The notes under the pieces: generated by a model
What the model saw: only the letters and a program-made list of their open reading frames with translations
Databases searched by the model: none
What the model was told of the DNA's origin: nothing
Shown: positions 1-6,730 of the stretch, piece after piece
How positions within the stretch are numbered: the first letter of the stretch is position 1
How the letters are laid out: each line of letters starts with the position of its first letter
Assembly: GCA_964399955.1 (NCBI GenBank)
Contig: CAYNST010000135.1
Span: forward strand, 1 to 8,667
Origin: CAYNST01 sp964399955
Lineage (GTDB): Bacteria; Pseudomonadota; Gammaproteobacteria; Pseudomonadales; Cellvibrionaceae
Direction of reading: 5' to 3'
DNA: 8,667 bases
Made by a program: the position numbers and the translations under genes

Positions 1-16
1 GGCGCGTTTTCAGGTG

Positions 17-52
17 CAACAGAGGCGATGATGAAACGTCAACAGACCCTAG
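17..52 (-). repeat. Left copy of inverted edge repeat, possible mobile-element end
   Basis: Read on the minus strand, this begins with CTAG (49-52) followed by GGTCTGTTGAC (38-48). It then matches the sequence at 8633-8664 with 5 mismatches over 32 bases. The two copies face opposite directions. The conserved block starts abruptly next to a four-base YTAR palindrome in both copies, as expected for the terminus of an inserted element with an IS5-group-like target. The repeat continues leftward towards or past the window edge, so no transposase or second end can be seen. The pairing of the two copies is seen directly; the mobile-element reading is inference. Confidence 0.5.
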
Positions 53-285
53 GCGCGCTGGCCGGCCGCAGGCAGGTTCTGGTTCGGCTGGAAGTGCTGA
101 CATTCTAGTGCATTGATGCCCCTGTGACAGAACATAGTTTCACCAGCCCCTGTTTTGCGCCCCCGGGGCCATCCCTGTCAGGGCCGGAACAACGGTCCCA
201 CCTCCGGCAGGGCGCACCGTAGTTACGCTCTGGTGGCGGGTTGGCCCAACTCAATGAGTATCTTTTCAGCTCACGCCGCACCTGC
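53..285. other. Short noncoding stretch downstream of the operon
   Basis: No convincing gene is seen between the left repeat and the end of the minus-strand operon. The stretch contains small GC-rich self-complementary pieces, namely CCCCGGGG at 163-170, CCCTGTCAGGG near 173-183 and GTTGGCCCAAC at 240-250. None is followed by a T-run on the minus strand, so no intrinsic terminator for the operon can be called. The frame open from 241 on the plus strand lies mostly antisense to the large operon gene and is not considered real. Confidence 0.5.
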
Positions 286-3200
286 TCAGCGCGGCCGCTC
301 GCGCCTCAGGTCAAGCGTGTGAGGAAACTCGGCAGATACGTCCGCCGGCGGGGCACCTACGGGCCGGGAGCGGGTGTGCGGCTCGAAGGTGCGAGTGGCC
401 TCAGTGACGGGCTTGGGCGTGTAAGGCCCCTGCGTGTGGCCCATGTCGGTAAAACGGGCCACCCGCCGGGATTCCGCCTCAAAGGCGTTGACGGGGAAGC
501 TGTCGTAGTTGCGCCCACCGGTGTGCGACACACTGTAGGTGCAGCCACCAATGGAGCGGCCGTTCCAGGTGTCCACCACATCAAACACCAGTGGCGCGTG
601 CACACCAATGGTGGGGTGCAGCGCCGATGGCGGCTGCCAGGCTCGATAGCGCACTCCGGCGACGGATTCACCCTGGGTGCCGGACGGGCTGAGGGGTACG
701 CGGCGGCCGTTGCACACCAGGATGTGGCGGCCCTCGGTCATGCCGCTGATTTTTACCTGGATGCGCTCCACCGACGAGTCCACATATCGGGCGGTGCCAA
801 AGCTGCCTATTTCTTCTCCCAGCACATTCCAGGGCTCGATTGCCCAGCGCAGCTCAAGGCTGATGTCGTCCAGTTGCACCCGCCCGTAGTGCGGGAAGCG
901 GAACTCCTCAAAGGGCTTGAGCCAATCGAGATTGAAGGCGAAGCCGTGATCATTGAGATCCTCGACCACATCTTTCATATCTGACCAGACAAAGTGCGGC
1001 AGCATGAAGCGGTCGTGCAGCAAAGTCCCCCAGCGCACCAGCGGCTTGCGGTAAGGGGTTTGCCAAAAGCGCGCCAGCAGGCTGCGCAGCAACAGGGTTT
1101 GCACCAGAGCCATGCGCGGGTGAGGCGGCATCTCGAAACCGCGAAACTCCAGTATGCCCTGCCTGCCGCTGGCCGTCCCGGGTGAGTAGAGCTTGTCGAT
1201 ACAGAACTCGGCCCGGTGGGTGTTGCCGGTGATGTCCACCAGCAGGTTGCGCAGCAGGCGGTCGGTGAGCCAGGGTTGATCCGTCAGGCCCTCGGGCATC
1301 TGCTCGAAGGCAATTTCCAATTCATAGAGGGTTTCTTCCCGCCCCTCATCCACCCTGGGCGCCTGAGAAGTGGGGCCAACAAAGGTGCCGGAAAACAGAT
1401 AGGACAGGCTGGGGTGATGCTGCCAGAAGGTGATCAGGCTGCGCAGTACCTCGGGCTTGCGCAGAAACGGGCTGTCCGCCGGGGTGGCCGCGCCCATGGT
1501 TACATGGTTGCCGCCGCCGGTGCCGCTGTGGCGGCCGTCGAGCATGAATTTTTCTGCACCCAGGCGCGCCAGGCGGGCCTCTTCGTAAATCGCAGTGGTG
1601 ATACCTACCAGCTCGCGCCAGTTGTTGGCCGGCTGAATGTTGACTTCAATCACGCCCGGATCCGGGGTAACCAGTAGCTTGAGCATGCGCGGGTCACGCG
1701 GCGGCTCATAGCCCTCAATGATAACCGGCAGCTTCAGCTCCGCAGCGGTAGCCTCTACGCAGGCCAGGAGTTGGACGTAATGCTCCAAGTGGGTGAGCGG
1801 CGGCATGAACACGTGCAGGCGCCCGTCGCGCGGCTCCACGCACAGGCAGGTGCGCAGGACTTCCCAGTATTCATGTACCAGCTGCTTTTTGCCGGTTTTG
1901 GCTTCCTGCTGTTGCGACGTTTTGCTTTTTTCGAGTTTTTGCTCGCTGCTTTGCCCCAGCCACTTGGGGGCTTTGGGCGTTTGCTGTCGGGCTTCCGGGT
2001 AGTGGGTGCGCAGCTGCTGGCGCTTGGGCAAGGGCTGGACCGCTTCAAAGGGGTCCGCTTCCACATCTATCTCCCGCAGCGTTTCTTCCACAAACGGCAG
2101 CTCACCCAGGGGCAGGCGCAGGCCCATGGGCGAGTCCCCCGGAATGAGCGTGACTCGGCTGCGCCGTGTCTTCCAGTTGCTGGTACACCAGGCACCACCG
2201 CTGCTGTTCCAGCCCAGCGGCAGGACAAAACCCCGGGCCTGGTCCAGGCCCTTCTCCAGCACCTGCGCCAGGCGTCTGCGCTCCAGTGAGTCGCGCGCGC
2301 CGGCGATTTGGCTGTCCAGGTTTTCCGGCAGGTTTTGCTCCAGCAACAGATAGTGCAGCCCGTCTTCGTAGGCAGGTTGAACAAAACTCTGCCATAGACC
2401 CAGCCGATTGCAGAGACTGTGCATGAAGGCTTCAGCCTCTTCAATGCCGTGACCGTAACTTTGGTCCACCCGCGCCAGCAATTGATTACTGGACCAAAGT
2501 GGATCGCCGTCCTTGCGCCAGAAGAGCCCCAGCGCCCAGCGCGGCACCTCCTCGCCCGGGTACCACTTGCCCTGACCGTAGTGCAGCATGCCGTTGGGTG
2601 CAAAGCGGTCGCGCAAGCGCAACAGCAGGCTTTTGCCCAACTGCAGCTTATGGGCACCAAGGGCCTCGGTGTTCCACTCGGCGGCTTCCATATCGTCGAT
2701 GGACACAAACGTGGGCTCGCCGCCCATGGTCAGGCGCACATCGTTTTGCTCCAGTACCTGATCAACCTTGTCGCCCAGCGCCAGCACCGCTTCCCAGTCG
2801 GCCTCGGTGTAAGGTTTGGTGACACGCGGATCTTCGTGGATGCGCTCTACCAGGTTGCTGAAGCTGAAGGTGACTTCACATTTGTCGCTCAGACCGTTGA
2901 TGGGTGCGGCGGAGACCGGGTCCGGAGTGCAGGCGAGAGGGATATGCCCTTCGCTGGCGAACAAGCCCGAAGTGGGGTCCAGCCCCACCCAGCCGGCACC
3001 CGGCATGTACACCTCCGTCCAGGCGTGCAGGTCGGTGAAGTCTTCTTCGGTGCCCGAGGGACCGTCCAGCGCCTGCTGGTCGGATTTGAGTTGCACCAGA
3101 TAACCAGAGGCAAAACGCGCGGCCAGCCCAAGGTGCCGCAACACCTGCACAAACAGCCAGGCACTGTCACGGCAGGAGCCCTTGGCACGTTTGAGCGTCT

Positions 3201-3711
3201 CCTCCGGGTCCTGCACGCCCGGCTCCATGCGAATGGTGTACTCGATGTCGCGCTCCAGACGCTGGTTCAGCTCCACCAGATAGTCAATGGTGGGCACCTG
3301 GGTTTTCCTGACGTCCGCCAGCCACTGGTCAAACAGTGGCCCGCCGGGCAGGGTTTCCAGGTAGGGCGCCAGCTCTTTGCGGGTCTGCTGGTCGTACTCA
3401 AAAGGAAAGGTTTCGGCGTATTCTTCCACAAAGAAGTCAAACGGGTTGATCACCGTCATATCCGCAATGACTTCCACTTCAATGGCCAGCCGCCTGGTTT
3501 TTTCAGGAAAAACCAGGCGCGCCAGGTAGTTGCCGAAAGCATCCTGCTGCCAGTTTGTGAAGTGCTCCTCGGGCTGCACCTTCAGGCTGTAGCTGTGAAT
3601 GTGGGTGCGGCTGTGGGGCGCGGGGCGCAGGCGCACCGTGTGGGCCGACAGGTTCACCAGGCGGTCAAAGTCGTAATAAGTGTTGTGGCGGATGGCGACG
3701 CGGATAGTCAT
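286..3711 (-). CDS. Transglutaminase-like / DUF2126 fusion protein (putative peptide ligase-peptidase)
   Basis: This 1141-residue protein is complete. Residues 1 to about 90 form the bacterial transglutaminase-like N-terminal beta domain (starting MTIRVAIRHNTYYDFDRLV). Residues about 140-260 are the cysteine-protease-fold core, with a visible triad: Cys180 in GSCRDSA, His229 in DLHAWTEV and Asp245 in GLDPTSG. From about residue 322 (RLTMGGEPTFVSIDD) to the C-terminal HTLDLRR the protein is DUF2126 (COG4196), proposed to be a circularly permuted glutamine-synthetase-like ligase. GTGGGNHVTMG (730-740) and VIEVNIQPANNWREL (687-701) are candidate active-site segments. A K/Q-rich low-complexity linker lies at about 575-612. 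No signal peptide or membrane segment is seen, so it is probably cytoplasmic. ATG at 3711 is preceded by AGGT at 3720-3723 with 8-base spacing. It is the last visible gene of the operon. The predicted roles are cleaving and forming amide bonds; the substrate is unknown. Family assignment is firm, biochemical function is not. Confidence 0.95.
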   Translation of the reverse strand: MTIRVAIRHNTYYDFDRLVNLSAHTVRLRPAPHSRTHIHSYSLKVQPEEHFTNWQQDAFGNYLARLVFPEKTRRLAIEVEVIADMTVINPFDFFVEEYAETFPFEYDQQTRKELAPYLETLPGGPLFDQWLADVRKTQVPTIDYLVELNQRLERDIEYTIRMEPGVQDPEETLKRAKGSCRDSAWLFVQVLRHLGLAARFASGYLVQLKSDQQALDGPSGTEEDFTDLHAWTEVYMPGAGWVGLDPTSGLFASEGHIPLACTPDPVSAAPINGLSDKCEVTFSFSNLVERIHEDPRVTKPYTEADWEAVLALGDKVDQVLEQNDVRLTMGGEPTFVSIDDMEAAEWNTEALGAHKLQLGKSLLLRLRDRFAPNGMLHYGQGKWYPGEEVPRWALGLFWRKDGDPLWSSNQLLARVDQSYGHGIEEAEAFMHSLCNRLGLWQSFVQPAYEDGLHYLLLEQNLPENLDSQIAGARDSLERRRLAQVLEKGLDQARGFVLPLGWNSSGGAWCTSNWKTRRSRVTLIPGDSPMGLRLPLGELPFVEETLREIDVEADPFEAVQPLPKRQQLRTHYPEARQQTPKAPKWLGQSSEQKLEKSKTSQQQEAKTGKKQLVHEYWEVLRTCLCVEPRDGRLHVFMPPLTHLEHYVQLLACVEATAAELKLPVIIEGYEPPRDPRMLKLLVTPDPGVIEVNIQPANNWRELVGITTAIYEEARLARLGAEKFMLDGRHSGTGGGNHVTMGAATPADSPFLRKPEVLRSLITFWQHHPSLSYLFSGTFVGPTSQAPRVDEGREETLYELEIAFEQMPEGLTDQPWLTDRLLRNLLVDITGNTHRAEFCIDKLYSPGTASGRQGILEFRGFEMPPHPRMALVQTLLLRSLLARFWQTPYRKPLVRWGTLLHDRFMLPHFVWSDMKDVVEDLNDHGFAFNLDWLKPFEEFRFPHYGRVQLDDISLELRWAIEPWNVLGEEIGSFGTARYVDSSVERIQVKISGMTEGRHILVCNGRRVPLSPSGTQGESVAGVRYRAWQPPSALHPTIGVHAPLVFDVVDTWNGRSIGGCTYSVSHTGGRNYDSFPVNAFEAESRRVARFTDMGHTQGPYTPKPVTEATRTFEPHTRSRPVGAPPADVSAEFPHTLDLRRERPR

Positions 3712-3719
3712 AAGTGTTT

Positions 3720-3723
3720 ACCT
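3720..3723 (-). promoter_or_regulatory. Ribosome binding site of the transglutaminase/DUF2126 gene
   Basis: The minus strand reads TAGGT, then eight further bases, then ATG at 3711. It is a modest Shine-Dalgarno match that supports the chosen start, as does the typical family N-terminus that follows. Confidence 0.55.
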
Positions 3724-3768
3724 AAGCGGTAGAGCAGCATAAGAGAGCCAAACCCGTTGGAGCGGGGG

Positions 3769-3868
3769 NNNNNNNNNNNNNNNNNNNNNNNNNNNNNNNN
3801 NNNNNNNNNNNNNNNNNNNNNNNNNNNNNNNNNNNNNNNNNNNNNNNNNNNNNNNNNNNNNNNNNNNN
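3769..3868. other. Assembly gap (100 Ns)
   Basis: Exactly 100 unknown bases sit between the alpha-E gene (ending at 3891) and the transglutaminase/DUF2126 gene (starting at 3711). A round 100 is a common placeholder for a gap of unknown size, so the real distance may be longer or shorter. The bases on both sides are very GC-rich (GCGGGGG before it, GGGCCGCCGGGCG after it), which may be why assembly broke here. Any open frame read through the Ns is meaningless. An additional operon gene could lie inside. Confidence 0.95.
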
Positions 3869-3890
3869 GGGCCGCCGGGCGATGAACGCG

Positions 3891-4823
3891 CTAATTTTTG
3901 TTGAACCAGGTATCGGCAATCACCAGGTGCAGTTGACCCAGCTCTACCTGCAGGGTATTCAGGTACTGCCGCAGGGGCTCACCCAGGTCGTCGTACTGCA
4001 CATCCTCAAACACCCGCGCTCGCAAGTTCTTCACAAACCCTACCACCGGCCTGGCCTGTGGCAGCTTGGTGGCAGAGTCGGCAATGGCGGTAAGGCAATG
4101 CTCAATGGTGCGCGGAAACTGGTGGTCCTCCAGCAGATAGCGCACTACCTCTGCACCCTGCACCGCGCAGCGCAGCTTGCGACGGTAAGGCTGGTCGCCA
4201 CCGACCGAGCGCAATACGTTACCCCAAATGATTTGCCGAGCGTTGACGGCATTTTCGCTGTCCTGAACCTGCAGGATGGCCGATGAGCCTGCGTCCAGAA
4301 TGCGGGTGGTCATGTCCGCGCGCTCCAGGTTGCGCCCCAGGCGCAGGAAATCCCAGGCGGCGTCGTGGGTCATGGTGCCGTAGAGCAGGCCGTTGATGCG
4401 CTGGCAACCGCGAATGATGCCCTCAAGAACTTCATGGCGCTGACCGCGGTTAACGGCGTTGGGGATGTTCTCCGTCACAAAGATGCTCAGCTCGTTGATC
4501 AACTCCCAGGCTTCTGCCGGCACCACATCCCGGGTGGTGCGCACGTTTTCGCGTACCAGGTTCAGCGATGACACCACCGACATGGGGTTGTTGGCATCGC
4601 CCAGCAGGAACTTGACCACATTGCGCTCATCCTGATTGCGATAGCGCTCACTGAAGGTATCTTCAAGGCTGTTGAGCAGCACCAGGTTGTACCAACCCAG
4701 ATTGACGCTTTTGGGCAGGTCCAACAGCAGGTTGGCGTACACCACCACCAGGCGGGCGGTGTTCTCTACACGCTCCAGGTAACGGGCGGTCCAGTAAACT
4801 CGTTCGGCAACTTTAGACAGCAT
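3891..4823 (-). CDS. Alpha-E domain protein (DUF403 / COG2307)
   Basis: A complete 310-residue protein of normal family length. Its N-terminus, MLSKVAERVYWTARYLERVE followed by NTARL, is the hallmark opening of the alpha-E family, named for its predicted all-helical, Glu-rich fold. The family has no established enzymatic activity. It almost always accompanies, or is fused to, the circularly permuted ATP-grasp ligase, suggesting a structural or accessory role in the same pathway. No membrane segment or signal peptide is seen. ATG at 4823 shares its A with the TGA stop of the upstream ATP-grasp gene, and a strong GGAGGT site lies 9 bases upstream, so translation is probably coupled. The gene ends with TAG at 3891-3893, 22 bases before the assembly gap. 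Family identity is firm; function is inferred from context. Confidence 0.95.
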   Translation of the reverse strand: MLSKVAERVYWTARYLERVENTARLVVVYANLLLDLPKSVNLGWYNLVLLNSLEDTFSERYRNQDERNVVKFLLGDANNPMSVVSSLNLVRENVRTTRDVVPAEAWELINELSIFVTENIPNAVNRGQRHEVLEGIIRGCQRINGLLYGTMTHDAAWDFLRLGRNLERADMTTRILDAGSSAILQVQDSENAVNARQIIWGNVLRSVGGDQPYRRKLRCAVQGAEVVRYLLEDHQFPRTIEHCLTAIADSATKLPQARPVVGFVKNLRARVFEDVQYDDLGEPLRQYLNTLQVELGQLHLVIADTWFNKN

Positions 4824-6280
4824 CAGGCATTTACCTCCGTATCCACTACCCAGGTGTCTTTACTGCCGCCGCCCTGGGACGAGTTGACCACCAGTGAGCC
4901 TTTGCGCATGGCAACGCGCGTCAGGCCGCCGGTGGTGACGTAAATGTCCGAGGACTGCAGAACAAAAGGCCGCAAATCCAGATGCCTGGGCTCCAGCTTG
5001 TCGTGATCAACCAGGGTGGGTGCCGTGGACAGGGCCAGGGTTGGCTGGGCGATGTAGTTGCGCGGATTTGCCTGTATGAGCTGGGCAAAGGTTGCCCGGT
5101 CCTTTTTAGTGGAGTGCGGCCCCACCAACATGCCGTAACCGCCGCTTTCGTTGGCCGGCTTGACCACCAGCTTGTCAAGATTGGCCAGGACATACTCGCG
5201 CTGCTTGTCATCAAAGCAGAGAAAGGTTTCCACGTTGGGCACTATGGCTTCCTGGTCCAGGTAGTATTTGATCATCTGCGGCACAAACGCGTAGATGACC
5301 TTGTCATCGGCAACGCCGGCGCCGGGCGCATTGGCCATGCCCACCTTACCTGCCCGCCAGGCGCGCATCAGCCCGCGCACCCCCAGAGCAGACTCCGGCA
5401 AGAACGCATCCGGGTCCAGATACAGATCGTCGATGCGGCGGTAAATGACGTCCACCCGCTCCAGCCCTGCGACGGTTTTCATATAAACGCAATCGTCACT
5501 CTGCACCACAAGGTCGCTGCCCTCCACCAATTCAGCACCCAATTGTTGCGCCAGAAAGGCGTGCTCGAAGTAGGCCGAATTGAAGATTCCGGGGGTAAGC
5601 ACCACTATCACCGGCTGCCGCCCCTTGCGCGGTGAAAGCGAGGCCAACATATCGAACAGGCGGGCCGGATAGTCCTGCACCGGCTCAATATGCACCTTGT
5701 CAAACAGGTCTGGCAGCACCCGCTTGGTAATGGCGCGGTTCTCTAACATGTAAGCCACGCCCGAGGGCACCCGCAGGTTATCCTCCAGCACATAGAATTC
5801 GCCGTCCGCATCACGCACCAAATCGGTGCCGCAAATATGCGCCCAAACACCAAAGGGGGGCGAAATGCCCACGCACTCCGGGCGAAAATTTTTGGATTGC
5901 TTGATAAGAAAGCCCGGCACCACGCCGTCTCTGATGATTTTTTGCTCGTGGTAGATATCGTCAATAAACATATTCAACGCCTGCAGGCGCTGCTTCAGCC
6001 CCCGGGCGGTGACGTCCCACTGCTTTTTGGCGATGGTGCGAGGGATGATGTCGAACGGCCAGGCGCGGTCGATATTGCCCTCCTCCGTGTACACCGTAAA
6101 AGTCACCCCCAGCTCCCGAATGGTCGCCTCAGCAGCACAGCGGCGCGCCACTATCTCTTCGGCGGTTAAAGACTTCAGATAGGAGATTAGGCGCCGCGCA
6201 GGTTTGCGGGGGTTATTGGGGCTGCTGATGAGTTCGTCGTAAAAACCGGTTGGGGTGTAATCACTCCAGTTTATGGTCAT
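4823..6280 (-). CDS. Circularly permuted type 2 ATP-grasp protein (DUF404/DUF407, COG2308)
   Basis: A 485-residue predicted ATP-dependent carboxylate-amine (peptide) ligase. Recognisable family segments are WDVTARGLKQRLQALN (88-103), FYVLEDNLRVPSGVAYMLEN (162-181), ANAPGAGVADDK (316-327), LVVKPANESGGYGMLVG (371-387), HLDLRPFVL (433-441) and VNSSQGGGSKDTWVVDT (465-481). The acidic, Asn, Lys and Gly-rich residues in these blocks fit nucleotide and metal binding in the permuted ATP-grasp fold. The frame stays open upstream to 6481, but the start chosen here is ATG at 6280. It gives the usual family length and a typical N-terminus (MTINWSDYTPTGFYDELISS), and a GGGA lies 8 bases upstream. The extension shows no family-like sequence and would encode a strong palindrome. 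It is the first gene of the operon, and its stop overlaps the alpha-E start. Family is firm; substrate is unknown. Confidence 0.95.
   Translation of the reverse strand: MTINWSDYTPTGFYDELISSPNNPRKPARRLISYLKSLTAEEIVARRCAAEATIRELGVTFTVYTEEGNIDRAWPFDIIPRTIAKKQWDVTARGLKQRLQALNMFIDDIYHEQKIIRDGVVPGFLIKQSKNFRPECVGISPPFGVWAHICGTDLVRDADGEFYVLEDNLRVPSGVAYMLENRAITKRVLPDLFDKVHIEPVQDYPARLFDMLASLSPRKGRQPVIVVLTPGIFNSAYFEHAFLAQQLGAELVEGSDLVVQSDDCVYMKTVAGLERVDVIYRRIDDLYLDPDAFLPESALGVRGLMRAWRAGKVGMANAPGAGVADDKVIYAFVPQMIKYYLDQEAIVPNVETFLCFDDKQREYVLANLDKLVVKPANESGGYGMLVGPHSTKKDRATFAQLIQANPRNYIAQPTLALSTAPTLVDHDKLEPRHLDLRPFVLQSSDIYVTTGGLTRVAMRKGSLVVNSSQGGGSKDTWVVDTEVNA
4833..4838 (-). promoter_or_regulatory. Ribosome binding site of the alpha-E gene, inside the ATP-grasp gene
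   Basis: The minus strand reads GGAGGT, a near-perfect Shine-Dalgarno sequence, 9 bases before the ATG at 4823. It lies within the last codons of the ATP-grasp gene. With the TGATG stop-start overlap, it indicates coupled and probably stoichiometric translation of the two proteins. Confidence 0.85.
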
Positions 6281-6437
6281 ATATGTTTTCCCAGACTTGC
6301 GATGGCCTTCGGTGGGGCGGTGATGCCCAGGCAGTCTCCGCTGTTGTGATCGGTGGCGCCAGTTGCAGATCAGAAAATCATGCCAACCCAGAAAAAAACT
6401 TTTCACTGCGGCGGCCGTTGTCGCGCCGAAGGGTGCA

Positions 6438-6448
6438 AACCGCCGGTT
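6438..6448. repeat. Small palindrome AACCGCCGGTT
   Basis: Five-base arms AACCG and CGGTT flank a single central C. It sits two bases from the larger palindrome at 6451-6468 and repeats part of its sequence theme (AACCGCC versus AACCCGCC). Together they could form adjacent regulator half-sites or an alternative RNA fold in the operon leader. The symmetry is seen directly; any function is inference. Confidence 0.35.
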
Positions 6449-6450
6449 GA

Positions 6451-6468
6451 ACCCGCCTGCAGGCGGGT
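6451..6468. repeat. 18-base perfect palindrome
   Basis: The sequence ACCCGCCTGCAGGCGGGT is fully self-complementary, equivalent to a 7-bp stem with a TGCA loop. It lies about 170 bases upstream of the ATP-grasp start. No T-run follows it on either strand, so it is a poor intrinsic terminator. An operator for a dimeric regulator or a leader hairpin are the plausible readings. A partly similar CCTGCAGGGTCAGG occurs at 6483-6496. Confidence 0.5.
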
Positions 6469-6654
6469 CAGCGAAGTGCAAACCTGCAGGGTCAGGCTGC
6501 AGCGCTTGATGCTTGCCCCGTCACCGACACTCTTGACAGAGACGCCAATCAGCAGCTGGGAGTTTACAACCGGGCGCTCTGTGCTAAGTTTAAGTGAGAT
6601 GAATATCTGAATTTCAGTGGCCGTTGCGCCGCTGCAATACCCGCGAAGAATTGA

Positions 6655-6688
6655 CCCGTAAGGTGCCGGCAATTACGCACCTTACGGG
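6655..6688. repeat. 12-bp perfect inverted repeat with 10-base loop
   Basis: The left arm CCCGTAAGGTGC (6655-6666) and right arm GCACCTTACGGG (6677-6688) match perfectly around the loop CGGCAATTAC. Without a T-run on either side it is not a standard terminator. The arms resemble GTARGGTGC/GCACCYTAC palindromes that I recall as dispersed intergenic repeats in proteobacteria, so it could be a REP-like element. It also lies just upstream of a TATAAA at 6700-6705, so an operator role for the small rightward gene is possible. The structure is certain; its role is not. Confidence 0.6.
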
Positions 6689-6699
6689 CATTGCAAACT

Positions 6700-6705
6700 T
6701 ATAAA
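6700..6705 (+). promoter_or_regulatory. Possible -10 box of the rightward gene
   Basis: TATAAA lies 25 bases before the ATG at 6731 and directly follows the inverted repeat at 6655-6688. The position where a -35 box would fall is inside the right arm of that repeat and shows no TTGACA-like sequence. If this is a promoter, it would need an activator or be blocked by a protein binding the repeat. Confidence 0.2.
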
Positions 6706-6730
6706 CCAACACTTGCGGTGCAATTGAAGC

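Larger units (their letters stand above)
6281..6730. other. Intergenic region between divergent transcription units
   Basis: This stretch of about 450 bases separates the leftward operon from the rightward genes. Promoters for both directions should lie here, but no strong pair of -35 and -10 boxes was found. An A/T-rich patch at 6372-6402 (a run of seven A residues followed by CTTTT) is the likeliest place for the operon promoter. The region also holds three inverted repeats, annotated separately. Short frames across it on both strands lack recognisable protein features and ribosome binding sites. Confidence 0.6.

Noticed and set aside
241..984. A 247-codon open frame on the plus strand
   Set aside because: It lies mostly antisense to the C-terminal part of the DUF2126 domain, has no recognisable motif, and its composition mirrors the opposite gene.
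2235..2251. A 17-base palindrome, GGGCCTGG-T-CCAGGCCC
   Set aside because: It is inside conserved DUF2126 coding sequence (GLDQARG) and is explained by GC-rich codon use.
2419..3732. A 437-codon open frame on the plus strand
   Set aside because: It lies antisense to the transglutaminase/DUF2126 gene, whose domains and catalytic residues are unmistakable. Long antisense frames are common opposite GC-rich coding sequence.
3722..3919. A 65-codon frame on the minus strand running through the assembly gap
   Set aside because: Half of it is Ns, so neither the frame nor the length is known.
6375..6400. A sigma-54-like TTGGCATG on the minus strand ahead of the ligase operon
   Set aside because: The required GC of the -12 element is absent at the right spacing (TG is there instead).
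6281..6481. N-terminal extension of the ATP-grasp protein to 6481
   Set aside because: The extra 67 residues do not look like the family N-terminus, would encode the 18-base palindrome, and the start at 6280 gives the normal family length.
6403..6672. An 89-codon frame on the minus strand starting in the loop of the inverted repeat
   Set aside because: No ribosome binding site or recognisable protein features, and it crosses three palindromes, so it is more likely regulatory DNA.
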